A stretch of 59,913 bases of DNA from Paracoccaceae bacterium (GTDB lineage: Bacteria > Pseudomonadota > Alphaproteobacteria > Rhodobacterales > Rhodobacteraceae). The DNA is taken from assembly GCA_030066855.1 (NCBI GenBank), contig JASJAU010000041.1, forward strand, positions 1 to 59,913, written 5' to 3'. Under the pieces are notes generated by a model. It did no database searches and was not told where the DNA came from. It saw nothing but the letters and a program-made list of their open reading frames with translations. Position numbers and translations under genes: made by a program. Positions 57,397 to 59,913 of the stretch are shown one piece after another. The first letter of the stretch is position 1. Every line of letters begins with the position of its first letter.

Positions 57397-58011
57397 TTGG
57401 ACAGGAGAGCCTTTCTGGCAGCGGGCGTCGCGGTGACGGCGACGGCGATGGCTGGCCGCGCGCGGGCGGCGGAATTGTCGCTGGACACGCTGTCGCGATA
57501 CCTGAACGGTATCCAGACGGCCCGCACGACCTTCACCCAGGTCAATGATGACGGTACGCTGTCCACAGGCACGCTCTTTATTCGCCGCCCGGGCCGGATG
57601 CGGTTCGAATACGATCCGCCGGAGGAGTTGCTGGTTATGGCCGGCGGCTCGCAGATCGGGATCTTCGACGGCAAGTCGAACGTGGCGAATGCCGAGCGCT
57701 ATCCGCTCAAGCAGACCCCGCTCAACCTGATTCTGGAGCGCAACGTGGACCTGGCGCGCCGCGACATGGTGGTGGGCAAGGCCTTTGACGGGACCGCGAC
57801 CACTGTCGTCGCTCAGGACCCGGAGCGGCCCGAGTACGGCTCGATCGCGCTCAAGTTCACGTCCGATCCGGTGGAGCTCCGCCAATGGGTCGTGCGGGAC
57901 GGGCAGGGCGCGACGACAACCGTCATCCTCGGCGAGTTCGAGTTGGGCACTGACATGCCTGCGTCGCTCTTCAGCATCCAGTACGAAGAGGATCGGCGTC
58001 GGGGCGGTTAG
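57397..58011 (+). CDS. lolA: Outer-membrane lipoprotein carrier protein LolA
   Basis: LolA ferries lipoproteins across the periplasm. With a TTG start at 57397 (GGGAG at 57384-57388) the product is 204 residues and begins LDRRAFLAAGVAVTATAMAG followed by RARAAE, a cleavable signal. The DRRAFLA stretch resembles a twin-arginine motif, which is odd for a LolA. Family features follow: TARTTFTQVNDDGTLSTGTL, RPGRMRFEYDPPEELLVMAG and the C-terminal LFSIQY. A longer TTG start at 57379 is the alternative. It shares the four bases TTAG with the stop of the convergent gene. Confidence 0.9.
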   Translation: MDRRAFLAAGVAVTATAMAGRARAAELSLDTLSRYLNGIQTARTTFTQVNDDGTLSTGTLFIRRPGRMRFEYDPPEELLVMAGGSQIGIFDGKSNVANAERYPLKQTPLNLILERNVDLARRDMVVGKAFDGTATTVVAQDPERPEYGSIALKFTSDPVELRQWVVRDGQGATTTVILGEFELGTDMPASLFSIQYEEDRRRGG

Positions 58012-58592
58012 GCTTTGCCGCAGGACCGGAGCTGCGCGTCGTAGACCACCGCGCGATCGGCCACGTCGCTTGAGACCTTCAGGAGCCAGCCTTTGCGCTT
58101 GTAGCTGCCGCGCTGATAGCCCGTCCGGCCCTCGTGATAGGCGAGGTACTGGTTCCGCGCGTCGGCCTTCGAGATGCCAAGCCGCTTCTCCGTTTCGTCG
58201 AAATACCAGCCCATGAAGTCCGTCGCGTCGCGAATGTCGTCGCGCCGGGCGCGCCAGCCGCCTTCAGCGCGCTGGTAATCCTCCCAAGTGCCGTCCAGCG
58301 CCTGGCTGTAGCCGTAGGCCGAGGATTGCCGGCCCATCGGGATGATGCCGAGCGAATACTGAACCGGCGTCCGCGCGTTTCCAACGAACTTCGATTCCTG
58401 GTAGATCGTCGCCATCTGGACCGCGACGGGCACGCCCCAGCGCCGTTCGGCCCGTTTCATGGCGGAGAGATAGGCGGGGCGCTCGCTCACGATCGAACAG
58501 GCGTTCTCAAGGTTCCGCGGGGCGGAATAGTTCGCGCTGCCGCACGCCGAGACGAACAGCATCAGGACCAGCGCGCGAAGGGGTCTGCTCAT
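58008..58592 (-). CDS. SLT-type lytic transglycosylase lipoprotein
   Basis: The 194-residue product has a lipoprotein signal with lipobox VSAC (Cys17) and a short transglycosylase SLT domain; the catalytic Glu is in MATIYQESKFVGNAR, and SSAYGYSQALDGTWEDYQ matches the GLMQ-like region. It should cleave peptidoglycan at the outer membrane inner face. It converges with lolA. Confidence 0.9.
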   Translation of the reverse strand: MSRPLRALVLMLFVSACGSANYSAPRNLENACSIVSERPAYLSAMKRAERRWGVPVAVQMATIYQESKFVGNARTPVQYSLGIIPMGRQSSAYGYSQALDGTWEDYQRAEGGWRARRDDIRDATDFMGWYFDETEKRLGISKADARNQYLAYHEGRTGYQRGSYKRKGWLLKVSSDVADRAVVYDAQLRSCGKA

Positions 58593-58672
58593 GCCTCAAT
58601 CGCTCGTTCTGTTGTTCTTGTGGATAACTTTACCGCAGGTGGCCCGGTTTCGGAACCGTCAATTTCGCGGTC

Positions 58673-59554
58673 TCAGATCACGAAAGCGAGGATAAGCGGC
58701 AGGAGCGCGACGCTGATCAACGTCGAAATGACCACGAGGCCCGCCACCGCGTCGGCGTCGGCGCCATATTTCTCGGCCAGGAGGTAGGAGGTGACGGCCA
58801 CGGGCGTGGCGAGCTGGAGGATCAGGACGGCCTCCGCAACGGGATCGAGTTCGAAGGCGCGCGCGCAGGCCATGGCGACCGCCACGCAGATCACGGCCTT
58901 TAGGAGCGACATCCAGGCCGATCGCCCGAGCCCCCGGACGTCGAGCCGCGCGATAGCGACGCCAAGTGTGATGAGCATCAGCGGAATGGCGAGCTGGCCC
59001 ACAAGCTCGAGCGTGTTGGTCAGGAAGACTGGCGTTTTCCATCCCTGCCAGAGGAACAGGCCGCCGAGCGCGGTGGCCCCGACGATGGGCTCGCGCACCA
59101 TTTTCAGAATCGAACCGCCGCCCGCCACGTGCCAGGTGCCGAAGCTAAAGAAATAGATGGCCATGACGGCGAATACGACGACCGCGTACTCCAGCCCGGT
59201 TTCCCCAAATGCGAACAATGCGAGCGGAAGGCCAAGATTGCCCGTGTTTCCGAAAACGAGCGGAGAGAGGAAAGTGCGCTGATCGAGGTTCCTTACCTTC
59301 AGTAAACCGCAGAACAGCAGCGTAAGAACAACGTAGGCCGCCAGCGTGGCCAGAGAGATCGCGGCGAGCGCCTCGGGCCGGATCTCGGTTTGCATCAAAG
59401 CCGTGAAAATAAGGCATGGAACGCCCAGAGTCATCGCAAGTTGGGTGACGAATCGAATGCGGTATTCGATGCCGAGCTTGACCCAGGTAAAGCCAATTCC
59501 CGCGAGAATGAACACGGGAGCCGCGATTTCGGCCACTGTCAGGACCAAGTTCAC
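58673..59554 (-). CDS. AEC-family (auxin efflux carrier) transporter
   Basis: The 293-residue, almost wholly hydrophobic protein has about ten membrane helices, starting MNLVLTVAEIAAPVFILAGI, with VFGNTGNLGLPLALFAFG in the middle, conserved in the AEC family. Family members move malate, malonate or similar compounds. It diverges from hspQ. Confidence 0.9.
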   Translation of the reverse strand: MNLVLTVAEIAAPVFILAGIGFTWVKLGIEYRIRFVTQLAMTLGVPCLIFTALMQTEIRPEALAAISLATLAAYVVLTLLFCGLLKVRNLDQRTFLSPLVFGNTGNLGLPLALFAFGETGLEYAVVVFAVMAIYFFSFGTWHVAGGGSILKMVREPIVGATALGGLFLWQGWKTPVFLTNTLELVGQLAIPLMLITLGVAIARLDVRGLGRSAWMSLLKAVICVAVAMACARAFELDPVAEAVLILQLATPVAVTSYLLAEKYGADADAVAGLVVISTLISVALLPLILAFVI

Positions 59555-59635
59555 AATCTGTTTCCCTGAAAACTACACGAATTCATCGACATACCCGGAC
59601 CCCGGTCGTAAGAACGTATCTCAGGGGGTACGGCT

Positions 59636-59913
59636 ATGTTCAAGACACGCGCCAAATACGCACTCGGCCAGGTTGTACGGCACAGGAAACATCCTTTCCG
59701 GGGGGTGGTGTTTGATGTCGATGCGATGTTCTCGAACACCGAGGAGTGGTACGAGGCCATTCCCGAAGACAGCCGGCCGTCCAAGGACCAGCCATTCTAC
59801 CATCTTCTGGCCGAGAATGACCAAAGCTACTACGTGGCTTATGTATCGGAGCAGAACCTTGTGGCCGATTACTCGGGCGTGCCGGTTGAGCACCCCGATC
59901 TCGAGGAGTTCTT
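59636..59913 (+). CDS. hspQ: Heat shock protein HspQ (3' end beyond the window)
   Basis: The 92 visible residues begin MFKTRAKYALGQVVRHRKHP, then FRGVVFDVDAMFSNTEEWYE and YHLLAENDQSYYVAYVSEQN, which match HspQ, a small DNA-mimic/Lon-specificity factor. AGGGGG lies upstream of the ATG. The frame is open at the window edge; the family is about 105-115 residues, so only the last part is missing. Confidence 0.92.
   Translation, partial: MFKTRAKYALGQVVRHRKHPFRGVVFDVDAMFSNTEEWYEAIPEDSRPSKDQPFYHLLAENDQSYYVAYVSEQNLVADYSGVPVEHPDLEEF

Overview
The window looks like a chromosomal segment of an alphaproteobacterium of the Rhodobacteraceae (roseobacter type). The evidence is the high G+C content, a TrcR (DUF1013) regulator, a CycM-type membrane-anchored cytochrome c, the five-gene F1 ATP synthase operon without F0 genes, a small 4.5S SRP RNA, a C-terminally acidic DUF1013 protein, and many short proteins typical of that family (YdcH/DUF465, CHCC zinc finger, DUF2125, Trm112-like). 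No ribosomal RNA, tRNA, insertion sequence, prophage or CRISPR array was seen. Most of the window is ordinary core genome, packed tightly on both strands.

Layout. 1-5.7 kb: trcR, then a leftward cluster dnaX - ybaB/ebfC - recR - SLC13 permease, with a YdcH-like gene upstream. 6.0-8.3 kb: a translationally coupled trio of an ankyrin-repeat protein, a Cys-based phosphatase and a small membrane protein. 8.3-11.6 kb: rsgA, the SRP RNA gene and a Tat-exported cpdB, all leftward. 11.8-16 kb: housekeeping genes nudC, SRPBCC, HIT, a bciA-like vinyl reductase, a homocysteine methyltransferase and a CHCC zinc finger. 16-20 kb: two orphan, mutually similar dipeptide-type substrate-binding proteins that flank a frameshifted GAF gene. 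20-27.5 kb: pheA, cycM and a complete yejABEF peptide importer. 27.6-31.9 kb: hisC-tyrA-extensin operon, DUF2125 and ChaC-like cyclotransferase.

31.9-35.1 kb holds an ExbB/MotA-like and MotB/OmpA-like gene pair with a very long coiled coil in the OmpA-side partner. 35.1-37.5 kb is the least 'core' stretch: an SMR efflux gene, a TupA-like ATP-grasp gene whose likely start is put out of frame by a run of nine Ts, and a HEAT-like gene broken by one in-frame TAA. 37.5-41.5 kb: clpA, gloB and a methyltransferase. 41.8-46.7 kb: atpHAGDC with its terminator. 46.7-59.9 kb: a small membrane protein, GFA, xthA, a thioredoxin-TPR protein, a LON-domain protein, a Trm112-like protein, a UbiH-family monooxygenase, an amidase, an aminotransferase, ftsK, lolA, a lytic transglycosylase lipoprotein, an AEC transporter and the start of hspQ, cut by the window edge.

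How it fits together: the segment serves replication and repair (dnaX, recR, xthA, ftsK), ATP synthesis and respiration (atp operon, cycM, CHCC protein), aromatic amino acid and histidine synthesis (pheA, tyrA, hisC), peptide uptake (YejABEF plus two orphan binding proteins), and envelope upkeep (lolA, SLT, extensin-like, ExbB/OmpA pair). No clearly new multi-gene defence or mobile system was found. The strongest candidates for a second look are the ExbB/coiled-coil OmpA pair, the T9 tract in the ATP-grasp gene, the ankyrin-phosphatase-membrane trio, and the two-state hairpin upstream of lolA. All functional statements come from reading the translated sequences; no database search was run.
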